From NCBI GenBank assembly GCA_964430695.1, contig CAYSFO010000005.1:1-51172 (forward strand): a stretch of DNA of 51,172 bases, given 5' to 3'. The notes under the pieces are model-generated. The model saw only the letters and a program-made list of their open reading frames with translations. It was not told where the DNA came from and ran no database searches. Positions 32,324 to 41,073 of the stretch are shown piece after piece (positions within the stretch are counted from its first letter, which is position 1; each line of letters opens with the position of its first letter). The translations under genes and the position numbers were made by a program. The stretch is from MGBC108787 sp964430695 (GTDB lineage Bacteria > Bacillota_I > Bacilli_A > RF39 > UBA660).

Positions 32324-34267
32324 ATGAGTCAGAGAATTTGGACCAAAGAAGAAGATGAATATATAAAAAACAATTTTGGAAACAAAACTTTTAGTGAAAT
32401 GGCAGAACACATTGGATGTGCAATAACTACAGTGCAAAACAGAGCAAAAGTTCTAGGCTTCGAAGTAGAAAAGAAAACAGTAAGAAGATGGACAACAGAA
32501 GAAATAGATTTATTAAAAATAATGGCTCCAAAATATTTAAATAAAACGATTGCAAAAAAACTTGATAGATCCCTACAAGAAGTGAATAAAAAAGCCAGAG
32601 AATTAGGAATTGAGTTAATTTTTAAAAGACCTATATGGAAAAAATGGAAAGTAAAATTTTTAAAAGAAAATATTAACAATTTATCATTAGCTCAGATTCA
32701 AAAAGAGTTAGATGTACAATATTATCAAATTATGGATAAACTTGATGAACTTGGTATTGCATATGAGAATGACTTTTGGAGTGAAGAAGAGATAAACATT
32801 TTAATTGAATTATCTAATAAAGTATATATAAAGGAAATTGCTAAAGTTTTAAATAGAACAGAAGGAGCAATTCTCACAAAAGCAAATAAAATGGGATTAG
32901 ATTATATTACATTAAAAAAAGCTTATACGGAAGAAGAACTAAAATATATAAAAGATAATTGGGGCATTGTTCCCGTTACTGATATGGCAAGAAATTTAGG
33001 TGTAAGTAGAATAATGATTCAAGCCCAAGCAGATAAAATGAATCTTCCAAAGTTAGGTAAGAATCCATATAAAAAATGGACAGAAGAAAAATTAGCGAAA
33101 TTAAGCAATTTAGCAGCTAAAAAATCTGTCACTGAATTAGCAAAATATTTTAAAACAACAAATGATGCCATAACAACAGTAGCTTATGTAAACGGAATAC
33201 AGTTAAATGATGATAAAATACATTGGACGGAAGAAGATAATGCATTTTTAAAAGAATTAGCAAAGACTTTGGATTTATCAGAAATAGCAACTAAAATGAA
33301 TAGAACTACTTCTGCTGTTCGTTTACAAGCAGAAAGACAAAACCTAAAGTTACTACCAAATAAAAAATTTGCCGAAAGTGTATGGACAGAAGAAAATACA
33401 AAAGAATTAAAAACGCTAGTAGAGGAAGATAAATCTTTATTAGAGATTTGTAGTTTAATGAATAAAAAAGATGCTACAGTGGTAAAAAAGGCGAAAGAGT
33501 TAAATATAGATATAAAACAAGAAGAATACAGAAAGTGGCCTGAAGAAGAAATAAATCGCTTAAGAGAACTATCGAAAACGAAAAAAATAAGTGAATTAGT
33601 TAAAGAGTTTAATCGTTCAAGTAATTCAATTAAAGCAATGGCAAAAAAATTAGGCATTACTTTAATAAGTGATAGAAAAAATTGGACAGAAGAAGAATTT
33701 GAACTTTTGGAAAAGTTAACGATGGTTGATAAGAAAACTCCAAAAGAAATAGCAGAAATCCTTGGAAGAACGGAAGATGCAGTAATTATTAAAATAAATA
33801 GAAGAGGATTACAAATTCAGACAAATGACAAAAGGTTTTGGACAGAGGAAGAGGAAACTTTATTATCTGATTTATGGGGCACAAAATCGTTTGAATATAT
33901 TGCTAAAAAATTAAATAGAACTGTATCATCAATTAAGAATAAGGCCTTTCTTTTAGGATTAGGTTCTGCCATGGAAAACAATTATAATGGTCTAACCATT
34001 AGAGATATTAGTGATTTGTTAGGAATAGATATAAATACAGTAAGTGTTGGTTGGGTCAGTTTAGGGCTTAAGTACCAAGTTCAAACAGTCACGAATGCAA
34101 AAAGTTATAGATATGTAGAAATAAAAGATTTATATGATTTTTTAGAAGCCAACCAAAATATATGGGATAGTAGAAATCTAGAAAGAAATATTTTAGGTGC
34201 TGAACCTGAATGGTTAAAGGAAAAAAGAAAAAAAGATGAGCAAGAACAAGACCGGGGGGGGGGGTAG
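32324..34267 (+). CDS. Large tandem Myb/SANT-like repeat protein, frame cut at a poly-G tract
   Basis: 647 residues as read. About eleven units of 48-52 residues each start near a Trp (e.g. RIWTKEEDEYIKNNF, DFWSEEEINILIEL, HWTEEDNAFLKEL) and run through a second and third helix of the form EIAKVLNRTEGAILTKANKMGL, a Myb/SANT-like helix-turn-helix. After the last unit (about residue 530) comes a different HTH (LTIRDISDLLGIDINTVSVG) and a conserved end (QNIWDSRNLERNILGAEPEW, then LKEKRKKD). A run of eleven G then leads into TAG. With ten or thirteen G the frame continues for about 44 residues (34266-34400) that align with the paralogue's tail and end in an ATGA overlap with the next gene. Likely DNA-binding; target unknown. 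Either phase-off, a real truncation, or an assembly error. Confidence 0.85.
   Translation: MSQRIWTKEEDEYIKNNFGNKTFSEMAEHIGCAITTVQNRAKVLGFEVEKKTVRRWTTEEIDLLKIMAPKYLNKTIAKKLDRSLQEVNKKARELGIELIFKRPIWKKWKVKFLKENINNLSLAQIQKELDVQYYQIMDKLDELGIAYENDFWSEEEINILIELSNKVYIKEIAKVLNRTEGAILTKANKMGLDYITLKKAYTEEELKYIKDNWGIVPVTDMARNLGVSRIMIQAQADKMNLPKLGKNPYKKWTEEKLAKLSNLAAKKSVTELAKYFKTTNDAITTVAYVNGIQLNDDKIHWTEEDNAFLKELAKTLDLSEIATKMNRTTSAVRLQAERQNLKLLPNKKFAESVWTEENTKELKTLVEEDKSLLEICSLMNKKDATVVKKAKELNIDIKQEEYRKWPEEEINRLRELSKTKKISELVKEFNRSSNSIKAMAKKLGITLISDRKNWTEEEFELLEKLTMVDKKTPKEIAEILGRTEDAVIIKINRRGLQIQTNDKRFWTEEEETLLSDLWGTKSFEYIAKKLNRTVSSIKNKAFLLGLGSAMENNYNGLTIRDISDLLGIDINTVSVGWVSLGLKYQVQTVTNAKSYRYVEIKDLYDFLEANQNIWDSRNLERNILGAEPEWLKEKRKKDEQEQDRGGG
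34254..34264 (+). repeat. Poly-G(11) tract, candidate phase-variation switch
   Basis: Eleven consecutive G in a strongly AT-rich genome, inside codons 644-647 of the first Myb-array gene. By codon arithmetic, lengths of 11 give immediate TAG, 12 give three further codons then TAA, and 10 or 13 give the full-length tail. Homopolymer G runs are classical slipped-strand switches, and also error-prone in sequencing. Confidence 0.85.
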
Positions 34268-34400
34268 CCGATTAAATTTAACTCGGCAACAATTAATACT
34301 TGCTCGAAAATTTTTCTTAGAATTACAAGATGCAGCAGAAATAGATAAAGAATCATCTATTGAAGACCAAAGTCCACAATCAAGAGGTAGAAGAAAATGA
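34265..34400 (+). pseudogene. Out-of-frame C-terminal tail of the Myb-array gene
   Basis: Read from AGC at 34266 this is open to TGA at 34398-34400 and encodes SRLNLTRQQLILARKFFLEL and 24 further residues. The part RLNLTRQQLILARKFF corresponds to RLENLTKQQLLLTRQYY at the same position, after the KEKR-KKD segment, in the downstream paralogue. Conservation of the tail and the ATGA junction with the next ATG (34397) show that this was, or still is, coding in the other phase. Confidence 0.8.
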
Positions 34401-36787
34401 AGCAAAAGTTTTATTGGACGGAAGAAAAAATAGAACAATTAAAAATTGTTTGGAATACAAAATCTTTATATAAGATTGCTGCAGATTTTCATACGACAGA
34501 AGAAACGATAAAACAAAAAGCGAGTGAAATTGGTTTAGAAGAATATAAAAGTAATCGTTGGACAAAAGAGGAAGAACAGCTTCTTCGTGAATATGCAAAA
34601 AAATATGTCACAAAAACAATAGCCAAAAAATTAGGAAGAAGTTATTTGGCTATTCAAAAAAAAGCAATCAAGTTAGGCATTGAATTACATTCATCCCCTA
34701 ATCCATGGAAAAAATGGATGATAGATTACTTAAAAGATAACATTAATAAACAACCTATAGGTCAAATAGAAGCAATGATTGGATTAAGTTATCGTACAAT
34801 ACTAACAAAATGTAAAGAACTAGGAATTGAATACAAAAAAGAAAATTGGACGGAAGAAGAAATAAATATTTTAAGAAAATATGCAGATAAATGTCATTAT
34901 ACGGAATTAACGAAAGTATTACCAAATAGAACACTTGGTGCTATCACTGCAAAAGCCTATGAATTAGGGATTAAAACGATTTCTAACTATACAAAACTAG
35001 AGGATAAACAAATCGAATATATAAAAGAAAATTGGGGGAAAATACCTGCTACAGAAATAGCAAGAAATTTAAAAATTAGTATTGGCGTTTTAAATAGGTA
35101 TAAAAAAGAATTAAATCTTCCAAACACAGGACAACAAAAAAAGTGGACGGAAGAAATAATAAATAAGCTTAGAAAAGATGCTAAAACAAAAACTAGAAAT
35201 GAACTAGCCAAGAAATATAAAACATCCCCTGCGCAAATTTCTACAATAGCTAGAAAAAATGATATTAAATTAATAGATTCAAAAATTGTATGGACTGAAG
35301 AATTAGTAAGTCGTTTAGAAAAACTAATAGACCAAGAATTAGGAATAAGTGAAATTGCCAAAGAAATGAATATGAAAACGTATGCAATCAGAGAGCAAGT
35401 TAGAAAAATATGTGGGGATAATTTTGTGAATCCAAGTTCTAAAGTCATGAGATGGACAAAGGACGAAGTGAATCAATTAATTCGTTTATCAAAAACGTAT
35501 ACAATGGAAGAAATAGCAGAAATGCTTAACAAAACAGAAAGACAAGTATATAACAAATTAGCAAAGCTTGGGATTTCAATCAATAAAAATAAAAAAAATG
35601 TATGGACAGAAAAAGATACCCAAATATTAATCAATTTACATGATAGTTATGAACTTCATCTTATTTCAAAAGTTATGAAGAAACCTGAACCTAGCATTCG
35701 TGAAAAGGCGAAAGTTTTAGGCTTAGAGCTAAAATTTAAAAATAAAACAAGATGGACATTAGCAGAAGAGCAATTATTAAGGGAATATGCGAGTAATTAT
35801 ACAGTAAATGAAATTGCTTATCTTTTAGAACGTACGACTTCATCCGTGAATGGAAAATTGAGATACATGGGAATTAAAGCTCTTCCAAGTTTAAAATTTT
35901 GGACACCGGAAGAGGAAGAAGAACTAAAAAGACTATCAAGTGATTTATCAATAGAAGAAATAGCAAAAAAAATGAATAAATCTTATGAATCGATTAGGGA
36001 AAAGCTATATCATCTGGGAATAAAAGCAAAAAATTATTCTAATAAAAGATGGACACTGGAAGAGGAAGAGCAATTATTAGAATTATTAACTTCTTATTCA
36101 TCATTTGAAGTTGCTGAGATTCTAGAAAGAAGTGAAGAAGCAATCATTGTGCATGCAATAAGTCTAGGATACATGATTGATGTAAAACATAGGAAGTGGA
36201 CGAAAGAAGAAGAAACGCAGTTATCTGATTTATGGGGATCAAAATCAATAGAAAGTATTGCTAAAATCCTAAATAGAACAGAATCTTCTATTATAAATAG
36301 AGTACATGTTTTGGGACTTGGATCACAAATAGAAAATAATTATGATGGACTTCGAATTCAAGAAATTGCAGATATATTTCAAGTGAATAGGAATGTTATT
36401 TTAACATCATGGGTGAGTTTAGGGTTAAAAATAAGTTTTAGAAAAAGATCAAATCAGAGTATATATTCTTATGTTCAAATAGATGACTTATATTCATTTT
36501 TAGAAGTAAATCAAAACATATGGGATAGTAGAAATTTAGAGAAAAATATGTTAGGAACAGAACCCGAGTGGTTGAAAGAAAAAAGAAGGAAAGATAAATC
36601 ATTATCGCCTAATGCGTTTAGGTTAGAAAACTTAACCAAACAACAATTATTATTAACTAGACAATATTATTTAAATGCAAAACAGGTGAATGAAAGTGTA
36701 GAAAATAGTGAAGGTACAGCAGATCCTATATTAATTAGAAAAAAAGAACAAGAAAAAGAAGATTGTAATAAAAATAGAGAATTATAG
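34397..36787 (+). CDS. Larger Myb/SANT-like repeat protein (paralogue)
   Basis: 796 residues. About thirteen Myb/SANT-like units (FYWTEEKIEQLKIVW, RWTKEEEQLLREYAKKY, ENWTEEEINILRKYADK, KFWTPEEEEELKRL and so on), unit spacing 45-52 residues, the most regular being in the last third. Then the same additional HTH (LRIQEIADIFQVNRNVILTS), the same QNIWDSRNLEKNMLGTEPEW block and an intact C-terminal tail with LTKQQLLLTRQYY. It is homologous to the preceding protein along its whole length, so the pair arose by gene duplication plus repeat gain or loss. No poly-G tract here. No catalytic or membrane segment. Probably a sequence-specific or architectural DNA-binding protein; the number of units implies a very long binding footprint. 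Confidence 0.85.
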   Translation: MKQKFYWTEEKIEQLKIVWNTKSLYKIAADFHTTEETIKQKASEIGLEEYKSNRWTKEEEQLLREYAKKYVTKTIAKKLGRSYLAIQKKAIKLGIELHSSPNPWKKWMIDYLKDNINKQPIGQIEAMIGLSYRTILTKCKELGIEYKKENWTEEEINILRKYADKCHYTELTKVLPNRTLGAITAKAYELGIKTISNYTKLEDKQIEYIKENWGKIPATEIARNLKISIGVLNRYKKELNLPNTGQQKKWTEEIINKLRKDAKTKTRNELAKKYKTSPAQISTIARKNDIKLIDSKIVWTEELVSRLEKLIDQELGISEIAKEMNMKTYAIREQVRKICGDNFVNPSSKVMRWTKDEVNQLIRLSKTYTMEEIAEMLNKTERQVYNKLAKLGISINKNKKNVWTEKDTQILINLHDSYELHLISKVMKKPEPSIREKAKVLGLELKFKNKTRWTLAEEQLLREYASNYTVNEIAYLLERTTSSVNGKLRYMGIKALPSLKFWTPEEEEELKRLSSDLSIEEIAKKMNKSYESIREKLYHLGIKAKNYSNKRWTLEEEEQLLELLTSYSSFEVAEILERSEEAIIVHAISLGYMIDVKHRKWTKEEETQLSDLWGSKSIESIAKILNRTESSIINRVHVLGLGSQIENNYDGLRIQEIADIFQVNRNVILTSWVSLGLKISFRKRSNQSIYSYVQIDDLYSFLEVNQNIWDSRNLEKNMLGTEPEWLKEKRRKDKSLSPNAFRLENLTKQQLLLTRQYYLNAKQVNESVENSEGTADPILIRKKEQEKEDCNKNREL

Positions 36788-36841
36788 ATTTATTTGTATC
36801 AACTGTTTAATAAACTTAATGACTAAGAAGGTGTCAATTAT

Positions 36842-37327
36842 ATGCGAGGACAAGCACATGAATTTACCAAAGAAGAAATTAAATATATAGTAGATAATTG
36901 GGGAAAAGAATCGCCTCATAGTATGAAAAAGAAATTGGGTTGTACTTGGTATGCGATTAGTAAAGTAGCTACACTTCATGGTCTTGAACTTCCTACATCG
37001 AATAAATGGACGGAAGAAGAAATAAAACAAGCAGAAGATCTATTTAAAACTGGTAAGAATTATTTAGAAATAGCCAAAACAATAAATAGGAGTGAATGGG
37101 CAGTTGCTAATTTACTTAGAAACATGGGCTATAGTTATATGCTCCCACAATTTTGGAAAGAGGAAGAACTAAAATATTTAAGAGAAAATTATGAAAATAT
37201 GACTTATGCAGAAATAGCAGAGGCATTAGGAAGAACAACAAAAGCAATTGGTGCGAAAGCAGAAGAACTAGGATATCAAAAAAGATTAAAAAGAACAAAA
37301 AATAAAGGTGGCGAAAGCAATGGCTAA
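36842..37327 (+). CDS. Short three-unit Myb/SANT-like protein
   Basis: 161 residues: three units beginning HEFTKEEIKYIVDNW, NKWTEEEIKQAEDLF and QFWKEEELKYLRENYENMTY, the last continuing AEIAEALGRTTKAIGAKAEE, followed by a basic tail. It lacks the extra HTH and tail of its larger neighbours. AAGGTG precedes the ATG; the gene follows by 54 bases and overlaps the sigma factor gene by eight. It could be the minimal DNA-binding form or a partner of the sigma factor. RsfA-type Myb-like regulators of Bacillus also work alongside a sigma factor, but homology is not established. Confidence 0.82.
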   Translation: MRGQAHEFTKEEIKYIVDNWGKESPHSMKKKLGCTWYAISKVATLHGLELPTSNKWTEEEIKQAEDLFKTGKNYLEIAKTINRSEWAVANLLRNMGYSYMLPQFWKEEELKYLRENYENMTYAEIAEALGRTTKAIGAKAEELGYQKRLKRTKNKGGESNG

Positions 37328-37967
37328 AAGATTAAACTTAGAAGAAACAGAAAAATGTTTAAGAGCATGGAGAGAATGCCAAGACGAGAATGCTTTATTA
37401 CTATTAGTTACTTGTAATGGAGGATTAATTACACATATTGCAAAAAGAAATTTAAAAGATGGACCCACTTTTGAAGATTTATTTTCCGCGGGAAAGGAAG
37501 GATTAATAAAAGCAATAGAAAATTTTAATTACAATGAATATGGAATTCAATCCTTTAGTTCTTATATATCTCATTATATAGAAGGATATATACTAAGGGA
37601 AAAACAAAGATTTACTAAACATAATCATGTATTAAGTTTTGAACAGCCCATTGGACAGAATAAAAATGGCGATGAAATGAGAATAGAAGATATAGTGGGT
37701 ACAGATGCTGAGCAATTAATAGAAAATGTTATATCCGAAATGCAGATTGATATTGTACGCGAAGCGTTGCAATGTTTAACCTCTAAAGAGCAACAAATCA
37801 TTTTATTGCGCTATGGTCTAGATGAAACCTACAGGAAAACACAAGAAGAAGTGGCACAAATACTTAATTGCTCGCAAGCACAAATTGCTCGAATCGAACA
37901 AAAAGCCCTAGTAAAAATGAGACATCCTAGAAATACAAGAAAACTGAAAGATTTTATAGATGAGTAA
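37320..37967 (+). CDS. Sigma-70 family RNA polymerase sigma factor
   Basis: 215 residues. Region 2: LVTCNGGLITHIAKRNLKDG, FEDLFSAGKEGLIKAIENFN and SFSSYISHYIEGYILREKQR. Region 4: LTSKEQQIILLRYGLDETYR followed by KTQEEVAQILNCSQAQIARI and EQKALVKMRHP, most like the SigB/SigF/SigG group. Region 1.1 is absent. ATG 37320 follows AAAGGTGG; GTG 37308 is also open. It is the fourth gene of the Myb-array operon and overlaps its third, so the array proteins and this factor are made together. Possible targets include the secretion operon starting at 39.3 kb, but that promoter looks sigma-A-like. Confidence 0.88.
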   Translation: MAKRLNLEETEKCLRAWRECQDENALLLLVTCNGGLITHIAKRNLKDGPTFEDLFSAGKEGLIKAIENFNYNEYGIQSFSSYISHYIEGYILREKQRFTKHNHVLSFEQPIGQNKNGDEMRIEDIVGTDAEQLIENVISEMQIDIVREALQCLTSKEQQIILLRYGLDETYRKTQEEVAQILNCSQAQIARIEQKALVKMRHPRNTRKLKDFIDE

Positions 37968-37999
37968 ACTGTTTTGATGAGGTGTAATAGAATAAAAAA

Positions 38000-38025
38000 A
38001 TCTATAATTTAAAATCATTATAGAT
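38000..38025 (-). terminator. Terminator overlapping the lemA stop codon
   Basis: ATCTATAAT (38000-38008) / ATTATAGAT (38017-38025); on the minus strand the stem is followed by TTTTTTTATT. Confidence 0.8.
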
Positions 38026-38547
38026 ATCATCGGTCATATCTTTTCCATCAAAGAAAGCACTTATTTTAAACTTATGAACTTTAGCTACAATATTAGAAGG
38101 AAATTTTCGAATAAGGCCATTTAGTTCATTTGTATTCTTGTTATAAAAACTTGTAACGGCAGTAATTTTTTCATCAGAAACTTTAATAGAAGCAAAAATT
38201 TCTTTTAACTCTTTATTGCTTTGCAATTCGTGATAGTCGTCCTTAAATTTATTTAATATGTTAAATGCTTCCTTTAACTTGCGATCCATTAAAAAATTAG
38301 TAACTTGTTTATTTTTTAGTTGAATGTATTCCTTAAAATATTCCTTGCCGTCATTTAAAGTTGATTTCACAATATTATCTGCTCTTACCAAAATATCGTA
38401 GCGACCTCTTAATGTTTCATCTATTAGCCCTTCTGCCTGCTCTATCTTTGTTTTTAAATATTGCATTTTATTATAATACATAATATAGACAATTCCACCT
38501 ATAGATAGAACAATAATAATTAACAATAAAATATAAAAAAAACTCAT
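38002..38547 (-). CDS. LemA family protein
   Basis: 181 residues: one N-terminal membrane segment (FYILLLIIIVLSIGGIVYIM) and a helical bundle ending in the LemA signature FYNKNTNELNGLIRKFPSNI followed by VAKVHKF and FFDGKD. LemA proteins are small membrane-anchored proteins of unclear function. The gene stands alone on the minus strand, converging with the sigma-factor operon. Confidence 0.88.
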   Translation of the reverse strand: MSFFYILLLIIIVLSIGGIVYIMYYNKMQYLKTKIEQAEGLIDETLRGRYDILVRADNIVKSTLNDGKEYFKEYIQLKNKQVTNFLMDRKLKEAFNILNKFKDDYHELQSNKELKEIFASIKVSDEKITAVTSFYNKNTNELNGLIRKFPSNIVAKVHKFKISAFFDGKDMTDDIYNDFKL

Positions 38548-38615
38548 AAAACTTCACCTTATTCTTTAAAATATTATATCATTGTTTTCTAAAATTTTTA
38601 ATACCTAATTCTTCA

Positions 38616-38624
38616 TGCTATAAT
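38616..38624 (+). promoter_or_regulatory. Extended -10 promoter of the metallo-hydrolase gene
   Basis: TGCTATAAT (TGnTATAAT) 23 bases before ATG 38648; the -35 is not convincing. Confidence 0.6.
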
Positions 38625-38647
38625 AATTTACAGAAAAGAGGAATAAA

Positions 38648-39145
38648 ATGAAAATAAAACAAATTCCTGTTGGTTATTTACAAGCCAATTGTTATATACT
38701 TGTGAAAGATAACCAAGCAATTATTATTGATCCAGGAGAGGAAGCAGAAAAAATTGAAAAACATTTAGAAAATTTAGAAGTAATAGGTATTTTACTTACA
38801 CATTCTCATTTTGACCATATTGGTGCCCTTTCTTATTTTGAAAATAAATTTCATATAAAACATAATGAACCAATTCAAAATTTTACTTACGAAGTTCTAA
38901 AAACACCAGGACACTCCAAAGATTCAGTAACTTTTTATTTTCCAAATGCAAAAGTGATGTTTACAGGAGATTTTTTATTTAAAGGAACCATTGGTCGAAT
39001 GGACTTACAAGGCGGAAGTGAAAATGAAATGAAAGAAAGCTTAGAAGAAATTTCTAAATATCCAGACGATATTGTAATTTACCCAGGACATGGAGAAAAA
39101 ACAATGCTTGGAGAAGAGAAAAAATTGTTTACATATTACTTTTAA
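38648..39145 (+). CDS. Short metallo-beta-lactamase fold hydrolase (YcbL/glyoxalase II-like)
   Basis: 165 residues, shorter than the usual 200-210. IPVGYLQANCYILVKDNQAI and IIDPGEE at the start, the metal site HSHFDH, then TPGHSKDSVTFYFP, FTGDFLFKGTIGRMDLQGGS and YPGHGEKTMLGEEKK give the full set of MBL motifs. Family members hydrolyse thioesters such as S-lactoylglutathione; the real substrate is unknown. The shortening falls between HSHFDHIGAL and the next histidine motif. Monocistronic. Confidence 0.9.
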   Translation: MKIKQIPVGYLQANCYILVKDNQAIIIDPGEEAEKIEKHLENLEVIGILLTHSHFDHIGALSYFENKFHIKHNEPIQNFTYEVLKTPGHSKDSVTFYFPNAKVMFTGDFLFKGTIGRMDLQGGSENEMKESLEEISKYPDDIVIYPGHGEKTMLGEEKKLFTYYF

Positions 39146-39199
39146 ATTATTAATTAGTTTATAATAGTGAATTGCTAATAGTAAAGAATTTCAAAGAGA

Positions 39200-39226
39200 A
39201 ACAAGAATCATGCGGTTCTTGTTTTA
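39200..39226 (+). terminator. Intrinsic terminator after the metallo-hydrolase gene
   Basis: AACAAGAA (39200-39207) / TTCTTGTT (39216-39223) followed by T residues. Confidence 0.8.
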
Positions 39227-39300
39227 AAATGTCTTTTTTTATTTCGTTTAAAACATTCATGACTTGACTATGCTATTGCCTATAATAGCATTAAAAAGTA

Positions 39301-39328
39301 TTGACAATTTGCGAAATATTTGTATAAT
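39301..39328 (+). promoter_or_regulatory. Promoter of the SipW/TasA secretion operon
   Basis: TTGACA (39301-39306), 16 bp, TATAAT (39323-39328): a perfect hexamer pair, so basal expression by the housekeeping sigma factor is expected. Confidence 0.85.
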
Positions 39329-39386
39329 AAACGAACAAAAAAAGGAAATAGAATGAATTATGAAAACAGAAAGAGGAGGGGAATGG

Positions 39387-41021
39387 ATGAAAAAGAAATT
39401 AAATTTATCAGAAATCAATATGGACTTTAAAAAATTTAGAAAAAAATTGTTTATGCTAGTGTTGAGTAGTTCTCTTTTATTAACTGGATGTGCAGGTGCT
39501 TCAGATGGAGAAGTAGATACAGCAAAAGAACAGGAAATGGACATTGACATTGATCAATTAGTGGAAGAAAAAGTAAATGAAAGACTCAATGACATATTAG
39601 AAGAAATTGAACAAGACCAAGAAGTAAAAGACGAAACGAGTTCAAAAGAAGAGGATACAGAAAATACTACCGATTTAGATGATTTGTATGATTATATTGA
39701 AGCAGATTTATCAAACTTTAAAGGAGATTCTATCAAAGCTTTATTAAAATCGATAAATCTTCCCTATGATTCTGACTTTAGAACCCAATTAGCTGTTTTG
39801 TACAGTGTTGTTGATAATGAAAAGGCTTATAAAAAAACAGCAGAACAAAATACTCTTTTAGTAAATGAAATTTTAGAGCAAGGTATAATTTTAGTTATTA
39901 ATAAAAACGATAAAACAATTGTAGGATGTAAAAATCCATATAAAGAAAAAATAATTTTTATTAACCCTAAAGCAATAAACAAAAACAATAAGCAAACTAC
40001 AAGTTCAACATTAGATTCTAATATAACTACAACAAATCCTCCAGTAGGAAATAAGCCTGCTCCTAATGGGAACCACAATGATAATTCTTCAGTAGAGAAC
40101 GATTCTCATAAGAAGGATGAAGGTGATACAAATCAACATGAACATATATTTTCAGTATATGTAAGTAGTACGTACAAAAGTGGAGACCAACATATAGCAA
40201 CATACAAATGTCCAAAGGATGGAGCAACGACAACAAAAACAGAAAAATGTAGCAAGAAAACAAAGAAGGAAAATGGATATACAATAATTTATTGTACAAA
40301 ATGTAAGTATGAATTTTCCAGGGTGCAAGATGAGCATGTAGATAATTTTGTAGGAACAGGAAGCTATCAATACAATGGAAATGGTACACATTCAGAAATT
40401 TTAGAATGTTCTTGTGGAAAAACAATCCTTTCCCCTTCTAATGAAATATGTACTAAAGATGAAGGAACACTAAGCGAAGATGGTACAAAGAAAATTTATA
40501 AATGTATTGTCTGTGAAGGTGTTTTAGGAGAAGATCTTGTTCATACTCATAGCGCGGATCATACAGAACAAGAAGGATGTACAATTTATAATGTCTGCTC
40601 TTGTGGAGAAAAATTAGGAATAGTTGAAACGAAACATACGAGTGCAGGCATAGTAAAATCTGCATATAATCAACAAGAATATGTAGATTCAGGAGATAAT
40701 GATATATGCTATACCTATACGGAAATTTGTTCTGTATGTGGTGAACTTATATCTTCAGGAGAAGAAAAACACAATTTTGGAAATGCAGTAATTCTTGAAG
40801 GAGATAGAAGATATGAAAAAGAAGAAACTTGCACAAAAGGATGTGGATCTAAAAAATACACTTCCAGATCTTCCGCTAGAAATACTTCTTTAAAAGCAGA
40901 TTACAGAGAATTATTAAAAAATTATAGTGAACTACTAAATTGTATAAAAAAGGAAGGATATGTAAATAGTGAATTTATCCCAGCTGACGGAATTACATTA
41001 CTTTTAAAACCAAAAGAATAA
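39387..41021 (+). CDS. Cys-rich lipoprotein of the secretion operon
   Basis: 544 residues. ATG 39387 follows AGAGGAGG; two other starts upstream lack it. The lipobox LLTGC is preceded by a long basic n-region. After it come an acidic, probably coiled-coil stretch (KEQEMDIDIDQLVEEKVNER), a small globular part, a Thr/Asn/Pro-rich linker, and a C-terminal half with at least six Cys clusters, several of the form CxC or CxxC(G) with a following His (IYCTKCKYEF, LECSCGKTIL, CIVCEGVLGE, NVCSCGEKLG, EICSVCGELI, CTKGCGSKKY). These resemble repeated zinc-knuckle-like modules seen in Bacillota surface proteins. Likely an exported, lipid-anchored component of the fibre or matrix system encoded downstream; function unknown. 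Confidence 0.75.
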   Translation: MKKKLNLSEINMDFKKFRKKLFMLVLSSSLLLTGCAGASDGEVDTAKEQEMDIDIDQLVEEKVNERLNDILEEIEQDQEVKDETSSKEEDTENTTDLDDLYDYIEADLSNFKGDSIKALLKSINLPYDSDFRTQLAVLYSVVDNEKAYKKTAEQNTLLVNEILEQGIILVINKNDKTIVGCKNPYKEKIIFINPKAINKNNKQTTSSTLDSNITTTNPPVGNKPAPNGNHNDNSSVENDSHKKDEGDTNQHEHIFSVYVSSTYKSGDQHIATYKCPKDGATTTKTEKCSKKTKKENGYTIIYCTKCKYEFSRVQDEHVDNFVGTGSYQYNGNGTHSEILECSCGKTILSPSNEICTKDEGTLSEDGTKKIYKCIVCEGVLGEDLVHTHSADHTEQEGCTIYNVCSCGEKLGIVETKHTSAGIVKSAYNQQEYVDSGDNDICYTYTEICSVCGELISSGEEKHNFGNAVILEGDRRYEKEETCTKGCGSKKYTSRSSARNTSLKADYRELLKNYSELLNCIKKEGYVNSEFIPADGITLLLKPKE

Positions 41022-41073
41022 ACGTCCCTGCGTTTAGGAGGATAAAAATAATAAAAAGAAAGCGGTGAAAGAA

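Noticed and set aside
41037..41073. AGGAGG at 41037 as the ribosome site of a separate small gene before SipW
   Set aside because: No ATG, GTG or TTG lies at a usable distance before GTG 41065; it is probably unused, or part of a longer leader.
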